This document shows positions 17,798 to 27,787 of a DNA stretch of 64,000 nucleotides, piece by piece. The stretch comes from Pseudomonadota bacterium. Lineage in GTDB: Bacteria > Pseudomonadota > Alphaproteobacteria > Acetobacterales > Acetobacteraceae. The stretch is taken from contig JAJZES010000005.1 of NCBI GenBank assembly GCA_021845985.1, positions 124,001 through 188,000 of the forward strand, written 5' to 3'. The translations under genes and the position numbers were made by a program. Under the pieces are notes generated by a model that was given only the letters and a program-made list of their open reading frames with translations, was not told the origin of the DNA and searched no databases. Position 1 is the stretch's first letter; every line of letters starts with the position of its first letter.

Positions 17798-20700
17798 ATG
17801 CAGGAAGATTTCGTCGCCGCCTGGCACAACAACGCCGCCCTGCTGCACCAGACCTACGACGCCACGCAGGAGCACGATGCCTGCGGCGTCGGTCTGGTCG
17901 CGGCGCTGGACGGCAGGCGCCGCCGCGACGTGGTGCAGGCCGGCATCGACGCGTTGCGCGCGGTGTGGCATCGCGGCGCCGTCGATGCCGACGGCAAGAC
18001 CGGCGACGGCGCCGGCATCCATGTCGAAATCCCGCAGGATTTCTTCGCCGAGGCGATCCGCCGCGGCGGTCATCAGGTGCGGCCTGGCGCCATCGGCGTC
18101 GGCATGGTGTTTCTGCCGAAGACCGATCTCGGCGCCCAGGAACGCTGCCGGCAGATCGTCGAGTCGGAGATTCTCGCCTTCGGCTATCAGATTTATGGCT
18201 GGCGTCAGGTACCGATCAACGTCGAGTGCATCGGCGAGAAGGCCAATGCGACGCGCCCCGAGATCGAACAGATCATGATCTGGAACGCCCATGGCCGTGA
18301 CCGTGCGGCGGTGGAGCGCGACCTCTACGTCATCCGCCGGCGCATCGAGCGGCAGGCCATCGCGGCGCAGATCCCCGAACTCTACATCTGCTCGCTGTCG
18401 TCGCGCTCGATCATCTACAAGGGCATGTTCCTGGCCGAGAGCCTGACCGATTTCTACCCGGACCTGCTCGACGAACGCTTCGTATCGCGCTTCGCCATCT
18501 ATCATCAGCGCTATTCGACCAACACTTTCCCGACCTGGCGGCTGGCGCAGCCGTTCCGCATGCTGGCGCATAACGGCGAGATCAACACGGTTGCCGGCAA
18601 CATCAACTGGATGAAGAGCCACGAGACGCGGCTGTCCTCGCCCGATCTCGACGCCTACATGGAAGACATCAAGCCGGTGATCCAGGCCGGCGGCTCCGAC
18701 ACCGCGACCTTGGACAATGTGTTCGAGGTGCTGGTGCGCGCCGGCCGCGACGCTCCGGCGGTCAAATCGCTGATGATTCCGGCCAGCATCGGCCAGGACG
18801 CGACGATGCCGCAGGCGCATCGCGACATGTTCCTGTACTGCAACGCGGTGATGGAGCCGTGGGACGGGCCGGCCGCCATCGCCGCGACCGACGGCCGCTG
18901 GGTCATCGCCGGCCTCGACCGCAACGGGTTGCGCCCGCTGCGCTACACCATCGCCCGCAACGGCCTGCTGATCGTCGGCAGCGAGACCGGCATGGTCAAG
19001 CTCGACGAGAGCGAGGTGGTCGAGAAGGGCCGCGTCGGCCCTGGTCAGACCATCGGCGTCGATCTCGACGAGGCGCGGTTCTACGGCGACGAAGAACTAA
19101 AGGACGTGCTGGCGGCGCGCCAGCCGTTCGGCGAATGGGCGCAGCGCATCCGCGTCATCGACCACATCGTCAAGGCCGACGCGACCGAGCCGGTGGCGCT
19201 GGAGGGCGAGGCGCTGCGCCGGCGCCAGCTCTCCGTCGGCACCACGCTAGAAGAGCTGGAGATGATCCTGCACCCGATGGTGGAGGATGCCCAGGAGGCC
19301 GTCGGCAGCATGGGCGATGACACGCCGATCGCCGTGCTGAGCGAGAAATATCGCGGCCTGCACCATTATTTCCGCCAGACCTTCAGTCAGGTGACCAATC
19401 CGCCGATCGACAGCCTGCGCGAAACCCGCGTCATGACGCTGAAGACCCGGCTTGGCAATCTCGGCAACGTGCTCGATGAGGATGCGAGCCAGTGTGATCT
19501 GCTGCAGCTCGAAAGCCCGGTGCTGTCCAACGCCGAGTTCGCCGCGATGCAGGCGACCATGGGCAGCGCGGCGACGGTGGTGGACTGCACCTTCACCGTC
19601 GATGATGGCGAGGGTGGGCTGCGCGCGGCGCTGGAGCGGATTCGCCGTGAGGCGGAGGAGGGGGTGCGCGCTGGCTGCACCCATGTCGTGCTGACCGACG
19701 AGGCAGTTTCGCCGACGCGCGCGGCGATTCCGATGATTCTGGCAACCGGGGCGGTGCATACGCATCTGGTGCGGTCGTCGCTGCGCACCTTCACCAGCCT
19801 CAACGTGCGCAGCGCCGAGTGTCTGGACGTGCAGTATTTCGCCGTGCTGATCGGCGTCGGCGCCACCACGGTCAACGCCTACCTGGCGCAGGAGAGCATC
19901 GCCGACCGTCACCGGCGCGGCCTGTTCGGCAGCTTGTCGCTCAAGGAAGCCGTCGGGCGCTACAAGAAGGCGGTCGATAAGGGGCTGCTCAAGGTGATGT
20001 CGAAAATGGGCATCTCGGTGATCTCGTCCTATCGCGGCGGCTATAATTTCGAGGCGGTGGGGCTGTCGCGCTCACTCGTCGCCGAGTTCTTCCCCGGCAT
20101 GCAGAGTCGCATTTCCGGCCTCGGCCTGCCCGGCATCGCGCGCAAGGTGCTGGAGCTGCATCATGCGGCGTGGGATGCCGACAGCATCGCGCTGCCCGTC
20201 GGTGGCCTCTACAAGCTGCGCCGGCGCGGCGAGGTGCATGCCTTCGACGGCGGCCTGATCCATCTGCTGCAGGAGGCGGTGGCCTCCGACAGCTACCAGA
20301 TGTTCCGCCGCTACAGCGATGCGGTGCGCAAGCTGCCGCCGGTGGCGCTGCGCGATCTGCTCGATTTCCGCCTTGAGGGCCGGCGCGCCATCGCCGTCGA
20401 TGATGTCGAGAGCATCACCGAGATCCGCAAGCGGCTGGTGGCGCCCGGCATCTCGCTCGGCGCGCTCAGCCCGGAGGCGCATGAGACGCTGTCGATCGCG
20501 ATGAACCGCATCGGCGCGCGCAGCGACAGCGGCGAGGGCGGCGAAGATGCCTCGCGGGCCCGCCCGCGCGCCAACGGCGACAATGCCTCCTCGGCGATCA
20601 AGCAGATCGCATCGGGGCGCTTTGGCGTCACCGCGCAATACCTCAACGACTGTCGCGAGATTGAAATTAAGGTGGCGCAGGGCGCCAAGCCCGGCGAGGG

Positions 20701-22318
20701 CGGGCAGTTGCCCGGCTTCAAAGTGACCGGGCTGATTGCCCGGCTGCGCCATTCGACGCCCGGGATCGCGCTGATCAGCCCGCCGCCGCACCACGACATC
20801 TACTCGATCGAGGATCTGGCGCAGCTCATCTACGATCTCAAGCAGATCAACCCGGACGCGATGGTCTGCGTCAAGCTGGTGTCGCGCAGCGGCATCGGCA
20901 CCATCGCCGCCGGCGTCGCCAAGGCCAAGGCGGATGCGATCCTGATTTCCGGGCATTCCGGCGGCACCGGCGCCTCGCCGCAATCCTCGGTGAAATATGC
21001 CGGGCTGCCGTGGGAAATGGGATTGAGCGAGGCGCATCAGGTGCTGATGCTCAATCGCCTGCGCCACCGCGTGCGGCTGCGCACCGATGGCGGCATCAAG
21101 ACCGGGCGTGACGTGGTGATCGCCGCGATGCTCGGCGCCGAGGAGTTCGGCATCGGCACGGCCAGCCTGGTGGCGATGGGCTGCATCATGGTGCGCCAGT
21201 GCCACAGCAACACCTGTCCGGTCGGTGTTTGCACCCAGGACGAGGCGCTGCGCCAGAAGTTCGAGGGCACGCCGGAGAAGGTGATCAACCTGTTCAGCTT
21301 CATCGCCGAGGAGGTGCGCCATATCCTCGCCGCGCTCGGCGTGCGGCGGCTGGCCGATGTGATCGGCCGCACCGATCTGCTGGTGCAGGTCAGCCGCGGC
21401 TCGATGCTGCTCGATGATCTCGACCTCAACCCGCTGCTGGTGCAGGCCGATCCGGGACCCTATGCGCGCTATTGCACCCTGGAGGGGCGCAACGAGGTGC
21501 CGGAGACGCTGGATGCGCAGATGATCGCCGATGCTGCGGCGTTCTTCGAGCGCGGCGAGAAGATGCAGTTGCAATACACCATCCGCAACACGCATCGCGC
21601 CATCGGCACCAAGTTCAGCAGCCGCATCGTCCGCCGCTTCGGCATGACCGGGCTGCAGCCGGGGCATGTCACGGCACGGCTGCGCGGCTCGGCCGGGCAA
21701 TCGCTCGGCGCCTTCGCGGTGCAGGGGCTGAAGCTGGAAGTGTTCGGCGACGCCAACGACTATGTCGGCAAGGGCCTGTCGGGCGCGACCATCGTGGTGC
21801 GCCCGGCGCCGTCGTCGTCACTGGTCAGCCAGCAGAACACCATCATCGGCAACACCGTGCTGTATGGCGCGACCGCCGGCGAATTGTTCGCCGCCGGGCA
21901 GGCCGGCGAACGCTTCGCCGTGCGCAATTCCGGCGCTGTCGCGGTGGTCGAGGGCTGCGGCTCCAATGCCTGCGAATACATGACCGGCGGGACGGTGGTG
22001 ATCCTCGGCGCGGTCGGCGACAATTTCGGCGCCGGCTTCACCGGCGGCATGGCGTTTGTTTATGACGTTGACGGACGCTTCGAGAAGCGGGTCAATCCTG
22101 ACACGCTGACCTGGCAGGTTGTCGCCTCGGCGCACTGGGAAGGCGTGTTGCGCGGGCTGGTCGAGCGGCATGTCGCGGAGACCAACAGCCGCTATGCCCA
22201 TATGCTGCTGCATGACTGGGCGCGGGCGCTGCCGCGCTTCTGGCAGGTGGTGCCCAAGGAGTTCGTGCAATACCTGCCGGTGCCGCTCAGCGACACGCCG
22301 CAGGCGCTGAGCGCCTGA
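17798..22318 (+). CDS. gltB: Glutamate synthase (NADPH) large subunit
   Basis: A 1,506-residue enzyme. Cys29 in HDACGVGLVAAL becomes the N-terminal nucleophile of the class II amidotransferase domain after propeptide removal. The FMN synthase domain includes SGHSGGTGASPQ and the 3Fe-4S ligands Cys1135, Cys1140 and Cys1145 (CHSNTCPVGVC). The C-terminal beta-helix domain contains GNTVLYGATAGELFAAG. Ammonia released from glutamine is channelled to 2-oxoglutarate. The ATG at 17798 has GGAG eight bases upstream; a GTG at 17789 overlapping the gltD stop would add three residues. With gltD it forms a two-gene nitrogen assimilation operon, closed by the hairpin at 22353-22379. Confidence 0.97.
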   Translation: MQEDFVAAWHNNAALLHQTYDATQEHDACGVGLVAALDGRRRRDVVQAGIDALRAVWHRGAVDADGKTGDGAGIHVEIPQDFFAEAIRRGGHQVRPGAIGVGMVFLPKTDLGAQERCRQIVESEILAFGYQIYGWRQVPINVECIGEKANATRPEIEQIMIWNAHGRDRAAVERDLYVIRRRIERQAIAAQIPELYICSLSSRSIIYKGMFLAESLTDFYPDLLDERFVSRFAIYHQRYSTNTFPTWRLAQPFRMLAHNGEINTVAGNINWMKSHETRLSSPDLDAYMEDIKPVIQAGGSDTATLDNVFEVLVRAGRDAPAVKSLMIPASIGQDATMPQAHRDMFLYCNAVMEPWDGPAAIAATDGRWVIAGLDRNGLRPLRYTIARNGLLIVGSETGMVKLDESEVVEKGRVGPGQTIGVDLDEARFYGDEELKDVLAARQPFGEWAQRIRVIDHIVKADATEPVALEGEALRRRQLSVGTTLEELEMILHPMVEDAQEAVGSMGDDTPIAVLSEKYRGLHHYFRQTFSQVTNPPIDSLRETRVMTLKTRLGNLGNVLDEDASQCDLLQLESPVLSNAEFAAMQATMGSAATVVDCTFTVDDGEGGLRAALERIRREAEEGVRAGCTHVVLTDEAVSPTRAAIPMILATGAVHTHLVRSSLRTFTSLNVRSAECLDVQYFAVLIGVGATTVNAYLAQESIADRHRRGLFGSLSLKEAVGRYKKAVDKGLLKVMSKMGISVISSYRGGYNFEAVGLSRSLVAEFFPGMQSRISGLGLPGIARKVLELHHAAWDADSIALPVGGLYKLRRRGEVHAFDGGLIHLLQEAVASDSYQMFRRYSDAVRKLPPVALRDLLDFRLEGRRAIAVDDVESITEIRKRLVAPGISLGALSPEAHETLSIAMNRIGARSDSGEGGEDASRARPRANGDNASSAIKQIASGRFGVTAQYLNDCREIEIKVAQGAKPGEGGQLPGFKVTGLIARLRHSTPGIALISPPPHHDIYSIEDLAQLIYDLKQINPDAMVCVKLVSRSGIGTIAAGVAKAKADAILISGHSGGTGASPQSSVKYAGLPWEMGLSEAHQVLMLNRLRHRVRLRTDGGIKTGRDVVIAAMLGAEEFGIGTASLVAMGCIMVRQCHSNTCPVGVCTQDEALRQKFEGTPEKVINLFSFIAEEVRHILAALGVRRLADVIGRTDLLVQVSRGSMLLDDLDLNPLLVQADPGPYARYCTLEGRNEVPETLDAQMIADAAAFFERGEKMQLQYTIRNTHRAIGTKFSSRIVRRFGMTGLQPGHVTARLRGSAGQSLGAFAVQGLKLEVFGDANDYVGKGLSGATIVVRPAPSSSLVSQQNTIIGNTVLYGATAGELFAAGQAGERFAVRNSGAVAVVEGCGSNACEYMTGGTVVILGAVGDNFGAGFTGGMAFVYDVDGRFEKRVNPDTLTWQVVASAHWEGVLRGLVERHVAETNSRYAHMLLHDWARALPRFWQVVPKEFVQYLPVPLSDTPQALSA

Positions 22319-22352
22319 GCGGATCAGCCGCGCCGCGCTGGTGACAGCCGGT

Positions 22353-22379
22353 CCGGCGGCGTGCCGCGCACGCCGCCGG
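22353..22379. terminator. 11-bp perfect hairpin between convergent gltB and grx genes
   Basis: CCGGCGGCGTG (22353-22363), loop CCGCG, CACGCCGCCGG (22369-22379). It lies midway in the 72 bases between the convergent ends, as expected of a shared terminator. There is no T-run, so termination may be weak or Rho-assisted. Confidence 0.5.
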
Positions 22380-22390
22380 GCAGCAGTGGC

Positions 22391-22729
22391 TCAGGCAGTC
22401 GCCTCGTGGGCGATGCCCTTTTCTTCCAGCAGCGTCGTCAACTCGCCCGACTGAAACATCTCGGTGACGATGTCGCAGCCGCCGACGAACTCGCCCTTGA
22501 CGTAGAGCTGCGGAATGGTCGGCCAGTTGCTGAACTGTTTGATGCCGTCGCGCAGCCCGGCATCCTCCAGCACATTGGCGGTGTGGAACGGCACGCCGAG
22601 ATGCGTCAGGATCTGCACCACGCGCGCGGAAAAGCCGCATTGCGGGAACATCGCATTGCCCTTCATATACAGCATGACGGGATGTTCGCTGATCTCGGCC
22701 TGGATGCGCTCGACGACTGGAGTGGTCAT
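22391..22729 (-). CDS. grxD: Monothiol (CGFS) glutaredoxin, Grx4 family
   Basis: A 112-residue protein starting [13 protein letters not shown], with the monothiol active site FPQCGFS (Cys31) and the glutathione/Fe-S-binding elements [23 protein letters not shown] glutaredoxins carry glutathione-ligated 2Fe-2S clusters and deliver them in the cytosol, often as a complex with BolA. The neighbouring bolA gene, 10 bases upstream on the same strand, is exactly that partner. The ATG at 22729 is the family start; the open frame runs further upstream through bolA without coding sense. This is the last gene of the purine operon, an arrangement common in alphaproteobacteria. Confidence 0.96.
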   Translation of the reverse strand: MTTPVVERIQAEISEHPVMLYMKGNAMFPQCGFSARVVQILTHLGVPFHTANVLEDAGLRDGIKQFSNWPTIPQLYVKGEFVGGCDIVTEMFQSGELTTLLEEKGIAHEATA

Positions 22730-22739
22730 TGCTGGTTCC

Positions 22740-22973
22740 TTATTCGGGGGCGGAGGTCTGCAGGGCGAGGGCGTGCAATTCGCCCCCCATGCGGCCGCGC
22801 AGCGCGGCGAAGACGAGTTGGTGCTGCTGCACCCGCGACTTGCCGCGGAACGTCTCGCTGACCACGGTGGCCGCGTAATGGTCGCCGTCGCCGGCGAGGT
22901 CCTCGATGGCGACGCGCGCATCGGGCAGGGCGGCACGGATCAGCGCCTCGATCTCGCTCGCGGCCATCGCCAT
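22740..22973 (-). CDS. bolA: BolA family protein
   Basis: A 77-residue protein with the BolA/IbaG fold: [28 protein letters not shown], then [26 protein letters not shown]. The conserved His in VQQHQLVF is the likely Fe-S ligand when paired with the CGFS glutaredoxin encoded directly downstream. It acts in the cytosol as an adaptor in iron-sulfur cluster handling or iron sensing. The gap to purL is 17 bases. GltB, GltD, Nth and Edd, all in this window, need Fe-S clusters, though this may be chance. Confidence 0.94.
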   Translation of the reverse strand: MAMAASEIEALIRAALPDARVAIEDLAGDGDHYAATVVSETFRGKSRVQQHQLVFAALRGRMGGELHALALQTSAPE

Positions 22974-22990
22974 GCGATTTACCCTCCGGG

Positions 22991-25180
22991 TCAGACGCCG
23001 GGCTGGTCGAGCCAGTCCGGCAGGAAACGCTCATGCGCACGGCGCAAGGCGTGCAGGGATATTGTCGCGCCATCGGGCAGTGTCAAATCCCTCCCCCCGG
23101 TGCTGCCGAGCGGGCGCGCCGGGATGCCGGCGGCGGCGGCGGCGGCGAGCAGGGCGGCGGGGTCGGCGACCGCCAGCAGATAGCGCGCCTGATCTTCGCC
23201 GAACCAGAAGCCATGCGGCGGCAGGTCGTCGGGGCCGGGCAGCAGGGCGGCGCCGACATCTCCGGCCAGCGCCATTTCCGCCGCCGCCACCAGCAGCCCG
23301 CCGTCCGACAGGTCATGACAGGCGGCGACCGCACCGGCCAGGATCTGGGCGCGGACGAAATCCCCGGTGCGCCGCTCGGCCGCCAGATCGACCGGCGGCG
23401 GCGCCCCGGCCTCTTGCCCGGCGATCTCGCGCAGCCACAGCGATTGGCCGAGATGGCCGGCGGTGCTGCCGAGCAGCACCAGCGCCAGCCCCGGCCGCAG
23501 CGCGATGCCGACCGCCTGCGCCGCATCGTCGATCACGCCGAGGCCGCCGATCGCCGGCGTCGGCAGGATCGGCCGCCCCTCGGTCTCGTTGTAGAGCGAC
23601 ACATTGCCGCTGACGACCGGGAAGTCGAGCGCCCGGCAGGCCGCCGCCATGCCGCCGATAGCGGCGGCGAACTGGCCCATGATGAGCGGCTTTTCCGGGT
23701 TGCCGAAATTGAGGTTGTCGGTGACGGCGAGCGGGCGGGCGCCGGTGGCGGTGATGTTGCGCCACGCCTCGGCCACGGCCTGCGCCGCGCCGGCGGCGGC
23801 GTCGGCGGCGCAGTAGCGCGGCGTGCAATCGGTGGTCAGCGCCAGCGCCCGCGCATGCCCCTCGATGCGCACGATGGCGGCGTCGGCGGCGCCGGGGCGG
23901 CGCACCGTCTGGCCGCCGACGGTGCTGTCATACTGGTCCCAGATCCAGGCGCGCGAACACAGATCGGGGCTGCCGATCAGGCGCAGCAGCCCGGCCGCCA
24001 GCCCGGCCGGGTCGGACGGCGTCTGGAGCGGCAGCGGCGGCGGCGTCGCCTCGGTCGGGCGGTGATAGAGCGGCGCCTGATCGGCCAGCGGGGCAAGGTC
24101 GATATCGGCCTCGATGGCGCCGCGATGGCGCACGACGATGCGGCCGCTGTCGGTCAGCTTGCCGATGACGGCGAATTGCAGCTCCCATTTGTCGAAAATG
24201 GCGCGCGCCAGCGCCTGCCGGTCCGGGCGCAGCACCATCAGCATGCGCTCCTGGCTTTCCGACAGCATCATCTCATAGGCGGTCATGCCGGTTTCGCGCT
24301 GCGGCACGGCATCGAGGTCGAGGTCGATGCCGACGCCGCCCTTGCCGGCCATCTCGACGGAGGAGCTGGTCAGCCCCGCCGCGCCCATGTCCTGGATGGC
24401 GATGATGGCGTCGGTCTGCATCAGTTCCAGGCAGGCTTCGATCAGCAGTTTCTCGGTGAACGGGTCGCCGACCTGCACCGTCGGGCGCTTCTCCTCGGAG
24501 TTCTGGTCGAACTCGGCGCTGGCCATGGTGGCGCCGTGGATGCCGTCGCGGCCGGTGCGCGAGCCGACATAAATCACCGGATTGCCGATGCCGGCGGCGG
24601 CGGAGAGGAAAATCCGGTCGCGCCGGGCGATGCCGACGGTCATCGCATTGACCAGCGGATTGCCGTTATAGGCGGGATGGAAATTGACCTCGCCGCCGAC
24701 CGTCGGCACGCCGACGCAATTGCCGTAGCCGCCGATGCCGCGCACCACGCCATCGACGATGCGGCGGGTGCGCGCATCCTGCGGATCGCCGAAGCGCAGC
24801 GCGTTGAGGTTGGCGACCGGGCGGGCGCCCATGGTGAACACGTCGCGCAATATGCCGCCGACGCCGGTTGCCGCGCCCTGATAGGGTTCGATGAAGCTCG
24901 GGTGGTTGTGGCTCTCCATCTTGAACACGGCGGCCAGCCCGTCGCCGATATCGACCACGCCGGCATTCTCGCCCGGCCCGTGGATCACCCAGGGGGCGGT
25001 GGTCGGCAGGGTGCGCAGCCAGACGCGGGAGGATTTATAGGAGCAGTGCTCCGACCACATGACGCTGAAAATGCCGAGCTCGGTCAGCGTCGGGGTGCGG
25101 CCCTGGATGGCCAGCACGCGGTCGTATTCCTCGGCATTGAGGCCGAAGGATCTGGCCAGAGCGGCGTCGATCACGGTCAT
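22991..25180 (-). CDS. purL: Phosphoribosylformylglycinamidine synthase subunit PurL (small type)
   Basis: A 729-residue synthetase of the short PurL class that works with separate PurQ (glutaminase) and PurS subunits. It converts FGAR to FGAM in purine synthesis. Recognisable elements are the N-terminal [37 protein letters not shown], and the repeated AIRS-type core [14 protein letters not shown] and [13 protein letters not shown]. The start at 25180 is shown by the family N-terminus ([19 protein letters not shown]) and by the 4-base ATGA overlap with purQ. PurC, PurS, PurQ and PurL are all in this one operon. Confidence 0.97.
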   Translation of the reverse strand: MTVIDAALARSFGLNAEEYDRVLAIQGRTPTLTELGIFSVMWSEHCSYKSSRVWLRTLPTTAPWVIHGPGENAGVVDIGDGLAAVFKMESHNHPSFIEPYQGAATGVGGILRDVFTMGARPVANLNALRFGDPQDARTRRIVDGVVRGIGGYGNCVGVPTVGGEVNFHPAYNGNPLVNAMTVGIARRDRIFLSAAAGIGNPVIYVGSRTGRDGIHGATMASAEFDQNSEEKRPTVQVGDPFTEKLLIEACLELMQTDAIIAIQDMGAAGLTSSSVEMAGKGGVGIDLDLDAVPQRETGMTAYEMMLSESQERMLMVLRPDRQALARAIFDKWELQFAVIGKLTDSGRIVVRHRGAIEADIDLAPLADQAPLYHRPTEATPPPLPLQTPSDPAGLAAGLLRLIGSPDLCSRAWIWDQYDSTVGGQTVRRPGAADAAIVRIEGHARALALTTDCTPRYCAADAAAGAAQAVAEAWRNITATGARPLAVTDNLNFGNPEKPLIMGQFAAAIGGMAAACRALDFPVVSGNVSLYNETEGRPILPTPAIGGLGVIDDAAQAVGIALRPGLALVLLGSTAGHLGQSLWLREIAGQEAGAPPPVDLAAERRTGDFVRAQILAGAVAACHDLSDGGLLVAAAEMALAGDVGAALLPGPDDLPPHGFWFGEDQARYLLAVADPAALLAAAAAAGIPARPLGSTGGRDLTLPDGATISLHALRRAHERFLPDWLDQPGV

Positions 25181-25869
25181 GCGGCGAGCGCCGCGGCGAG
25201 ACTGTCGAACAGCGGCCGGCCGTCTTCGCCGCCGAGCAGCGGATCGACCAGATCCTCGGGATGCGGCATCAGCCCGAGCACGCGCAGGTTTTCCGAGAAG
25301 ATGCCGGCGATGCCGCGGGCGCTGCCGTTGCGGTTGGCCGCGGCGGTGACGGTGCCATCCGCCTCGGCGTAGCGGAACGCCACCCGCCCGTCGCCCTCCA
25401 GCCGGTCGAGCGTTGCCGCCGCGGCAAAGTAATTGCCGTCGCCATGCGCCATCGGCGCGCGAAACACCGCGCCGCGCTGCCAATGACCGGTGAAGGCGGT
25501 GTCGGCACGCTCGACCCGCAGATGGCAGTCGGCCGAGAGGAAGCGCAGCCCGGCATTGCGCAGCAGCGCGCCCGGCAGCATCCCCGCCTCGGTCAGTATC
25601 TGGAACCCGTTGCAGACGCCGAGCACATAGCCGCCGCGCGCGGCATGTGCGCGCACCGCGCGCATCACCGGCGACTGCGCCGCCATCGCGCCGCAGCGCA
25701 GATAGTCGCCATAGCTGAAGCCGCCGGGGATGACGATGAGGTCGATGCCGGTCAGGTCGTCGTCGCGGTGCCACAGCATGCGCGGGGCGCGGCCGAGGCT
25801 GCGGGCGAGGGCGATGGCCATGTCGCGCTCGCGGTTGATGCCAGGGAAGACGATGATGGCGGCGTTCAC
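25177..25869 (-). CDS. purQ: Phosphoribosylformylglycinamidine synthase subunit PurQ
   Basis: A 230-residue class I glutamine amidotransferase. It starts [18 protein letters not shown] and has the nucleophile Cys in [15 protein letters not shown] and the His/Glu of the triad in the C-terminal [33 protein letters not shown] is also diagnostic. It feeds ammonia to PurL, with PurS holding the complex together. It overlaps purL by 4 bases and the upstream Rap1a-like gene by 4 bases, so all are translationally coupled. Confidence 0.97.
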   Translation of the reverse strand: MNAAIIVFPGINRERDMAIALARSLGRAPRMLWHRDDDLTGIDLIVIPGGFSYGDYLRCGAMAAQSPVMRAVRAHAARGGYVLGVCNGFQILTEAGMLPGALLRNAGLRFLSADCHLRVERADTAFTGHWQRGAVFRAPMAHGDGNYFAAAATLDRLEGDGRVAFRYAEADGTVTAAANRNGSARGIAGIFSENLRVLGLMPHPEDLVDPLLGGEDGRPLFDSLAAALAA

Positions 25870-26213
25870 TGGGCGCCCTCCGTGCCGGGGCAGGGGAATG
25901 CGTGCATCAGCGCCTCGACGACCACGGCGCCGGCGCCGGCGCCGGCATCGGCCTGCCGCAGATGCGCGACGGCGATGTCGCGGAGCCGGGCGCGGGTGGT
26001 GCCGGGCGGCACGCAGACCGTTGCCGGAATGGCGAAGCGGTCGCGCAGCACCGGCTGGGCGGCGCCGATGGCATCGGCGATGCCGGTGACGTAGCCGAGG
26101 CAGTCGGCCCGGTCGAACGCCGCAGCGGAGGTGCAGGCGCGCAACAGCGCCGCGCCGGTGAGGTAGCTGCCGGAGGTCTGAACCTGCAGCAGCAGGGCGG
26201 CGGCGGGCAGCAC
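25866..26213 (-). CDS. Rap1a/Tai-like protein inside the purine operon
   Basis: A 115-residue protein, taken to start at GTG 26213, four bases after the purS stop. [15 protein letters not shown] looks like a short signal peptide or anchor. The rest matches the Rap1a/Tai pattern: a leading Cys (LLRACTS), [33 protein letters not shown] and a final [12 protein letters not shown], giving four Cys that could form two disulfides in the periplasm. Rap1a-type proteins are known as immunity proteins to T6SS amidase effectors, but many genomes carry them without effectors. It overlaps purQ by 4 bases. No T6SS gene is in the window, so its function here is unknown. Confidence 0.75.
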   Translation of the reverse strand: MLPAAALLLQVQTSGSYLTGAALLRACTSAAAFDRADCLGYVTGIADAIGAAQPVLRDRFAIPATVCVPPGTTRARLRDIAVAHLRQADAGAGAGAVVVEALMHAFPCPGTEGAQ

Positions 26214-26217
26214 GCGG

Positions 26218-26457
26218 TCAGGCCAGCGCGATCTCGAAGCGTTCGATGACGCTGTTGGCCAGCAGCTTGCGCGCCATCGCCTCGGCCTGGGCACGGGCGG
26301 CCTCGGCGTCGGTCTCGGCGAGGTCGATCTCGATGACCTTCCCGGCCCGCACCTCGCCGACCGTGGCGAAGCCGAGGCCATGCAGCGCCTGCCCGATGGC
26401 GCGGCCCTGCGGATCGAGCACGCCTTGTTTCAACATGACGGTGACGATGGCTTTCAT
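26218..26457 (-). CDS. purS: Phosphoribosylformylglycinamidine synthase subunit PurS
   Basis: A 79-residue protein, MKAIVTVMLKQGVLDPQGRAI..ALHGLGF, with the PurS motif VRAGKVIEIDLAETD and the end LLANSVIERFEIALA. It dimerises and bridges PurL and PurQ, probably guiding ammonia transfer. The ATG at 26457 is the family start; its first bases overlap the stop of the preceding small membrane protein gene by 4 bases. Confidence 0.96.
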   Translation of the reverse strand: MKAIVTVMLKQGVLDPQGRAIGQALHGLGFATVGEVRAGKVIEIDLAETDAEAARAQAEAMARKLLANSVIERFEIALA

Positions 26458-26675
26458 GCGAAAGCCTTGATGACGAGCGCCGCGACGCCGGCGATAGGCA
26501 CGGCAAGCTGCCACAACATCAGGGTAAGGCGCCCATCCAGCTTCTCGATCTTTACGTCGATGGCGGCAAAGCGCGAATCGTAGGCGGCAATGGCTTCCGC
26601 CGCCTTGCGGGCGTGCTCGTCGCTGACGTTCGCTTCTTTGAACGCCGCGTAAACTTCGGAGATCATTGCCGTCAT
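26454..26675 (-). CDS. Small coiled-coil protein with C-terminal membrane anchor
   Basis: A 73-residue protein, MTAMISEVYAAFKEANVSDEHA.., then a helical DSRFAAIDVKIEKLDGRLTLML and a C-terminal membrane span (LAVPIAGVAALVIKAFA). The design is like the DUF1640/CCDC90-related small proteins: short amphipathic or coiled-coil head plus tail anchor. Its stop overlaps the purS start by 4 bases (ATGA), which argues that it is translated. Function unknown; being coupled to purS suggests co-expression with purine synthesis and nothing more can be said. An ATG at 26666 is an alternative start. Confidence 0.6.
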   Translation of the reverse strand: MTAMISEVYAAFKEANVSDEHARKAAEAIAAYDSRFAAIDVKIEKLDGRLTLMLWQLAVPIAGVAALVIKAFA

Positions 26676-26763
26676 CGCCGCCTCCTGAGCCGCACCGGCC
26701 GCTACCTCCGGGTCATCCGGCCAGCATTCGGGAATGTCAACGCGATTCGTCGGCTGCTCACGC

Positions 26764-27528
26764 TCACTGCATGGTCTCCGGCCCCTTGAGGTCGCGCATG
26801 CCGGCCTCGGGCAGGATGCCGAGGCGTTTGGCGACTTCCTGATAGGCTTCCTCGACCTTGCCGAGATCGCGGCGGAAGCGGTCCTTGTCCATCTTCTCGT
26901 TGGTCTTGCTGTCCCACAGGCGGCAATTATCCGGGCTGATCTCGTCGGCCAGGACGATGCGCATGTCCTCGTTTTCCCACAGCCGGCCGAACTCGACCTT
27001 AAAATCGACCAGGGTGATGCCGACGCCGAGGAACAGGCCGGTGAGGAAGTCGTTGATGCGCAACGCCAGGGCGACGATGTCGTCCATGTCCTGGGTGTGC
27101 GCCCAGCCGAAGGCGGTGATGTGCTCCTCGGACACCATCGGGTCGCCGAGCTGGTCGTTCTTGTAGTAATATTCGATGATGCTGCGCGGCAGGCGGGTGC
27201 CCTCGGCGATGCCGAGCCGGGTCGAGAGGCTGCCGGCGGCGATGTTGCGCACCACCACCTCGATCGGGATGATCTCGACCTCGCGGATCAACTGCTCGCG
27301 CATGTTCAGCCGGCGGACGAAATGCGTCGGCACCCCGATCTCGGCCAGCCGCGTCATCAGGTATTCGCTGATGCGGTTGTTCAGCACGCCCTTGCCGGTG
27401 ATGATACCCTTCTTCTGGGCGTTGAAGGCGGTGGCGTCGTCCTTGAAATACTGCACGAGCGTGCCGGGTTCCGGCCCCTCGAACAGGATCTTGGCCTTCC
27501 CCTCATAGAGCTGGCGGCGGCGAGCCAT
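26764..27528 (-). CDS. purC: Phosphoribosylaminoimidazole-succinocarboxamide synthase
   Basis: A 254-residue SAICAR synthetase, [18 protein letters not shown]. The ATP and CAIR binding elements are present: [47 protein letters not shown] and [19 protein letters not shown] precedes the ATG at 27528. It is the first gene of the minus-strand purine operon, with an 88-base gap to the next gene that shows no coding sense. Divergent from the biuret-hydrolase-like gene over a 259-base shared upstream region. Confidence 0.97.
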   Translation of the reverse strand: MARRRQLYEGKAKILFEGPEPGTLVQYFKDDATAFNAQKKGIITGKGVLNNRISEYLMTRLAEIGVPTHFVRRLNMREQLIREVEIIPIEVVVRNIAAGSLSTRLGIAEGTRLPRSIIEYYYKNDQLGDPMVSEEHITAFGWAHTQDMDDIVALALRINDFLTGLFLGVGITLVDFKVEFGRLWENEDMRIVLADEISPDNCRLWDSKTNEKMDKDRFRRDLGKVEEAYQEVAKRLGILPEAGMRDLKGPETMQ

Positions 27529-27748
27529 GACGCGCTTCCTGTCCGGGTTCGGTGCCGCGACTGATCGCCGCGGGGCGCGGCAGCTATAGCAGCGCCGCCG
27601 CCGCGATGCCACGCCCGCCCCGATGGACAGATGCGCGTGCCATCTGATGAGCGAAAATATGGCATATGCGGTCAGTTTCGGCAGGCAGATCGGCCCGCCC
27701 AGAAAAATCTGCACGAAATGTGGGCGAATGCCTGTGGCGCACCGGTTG

Positions 27749-27765
27749 CATGACGGGGCGTCATG
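27749..27765. promoter_or_regulatory. 7-3-7 perfect palindrome before the biuret-hydrolase-like gene (candidate operator)
   Basis: CATGACG (27749-27755), GGG, CGTCATG (27759-27765). It ends 22 bases before the ATG at 27788, in the region between divergent purC and the hydrolase/permease pair. Position and symmetry suit a repressor site or a 5' leader hairpin, but no regulator gene is adjacent. Confidence 0.4.
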
Positions 27766-27787
27766 TGGGGAAGGGTATCGACTGCCC

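Noticed and set aside
20072-21700. 542-codon frame antisense to gltB
   Set aside because: Shadow with low-complexity composition; gltB is certain.
25866-26213. A local type VI secretion effector/immunity locus
   Set aside because: No effector, VgrG, Hcp or other T6SS gene occurs in the window; only an immunity-like fold is present.
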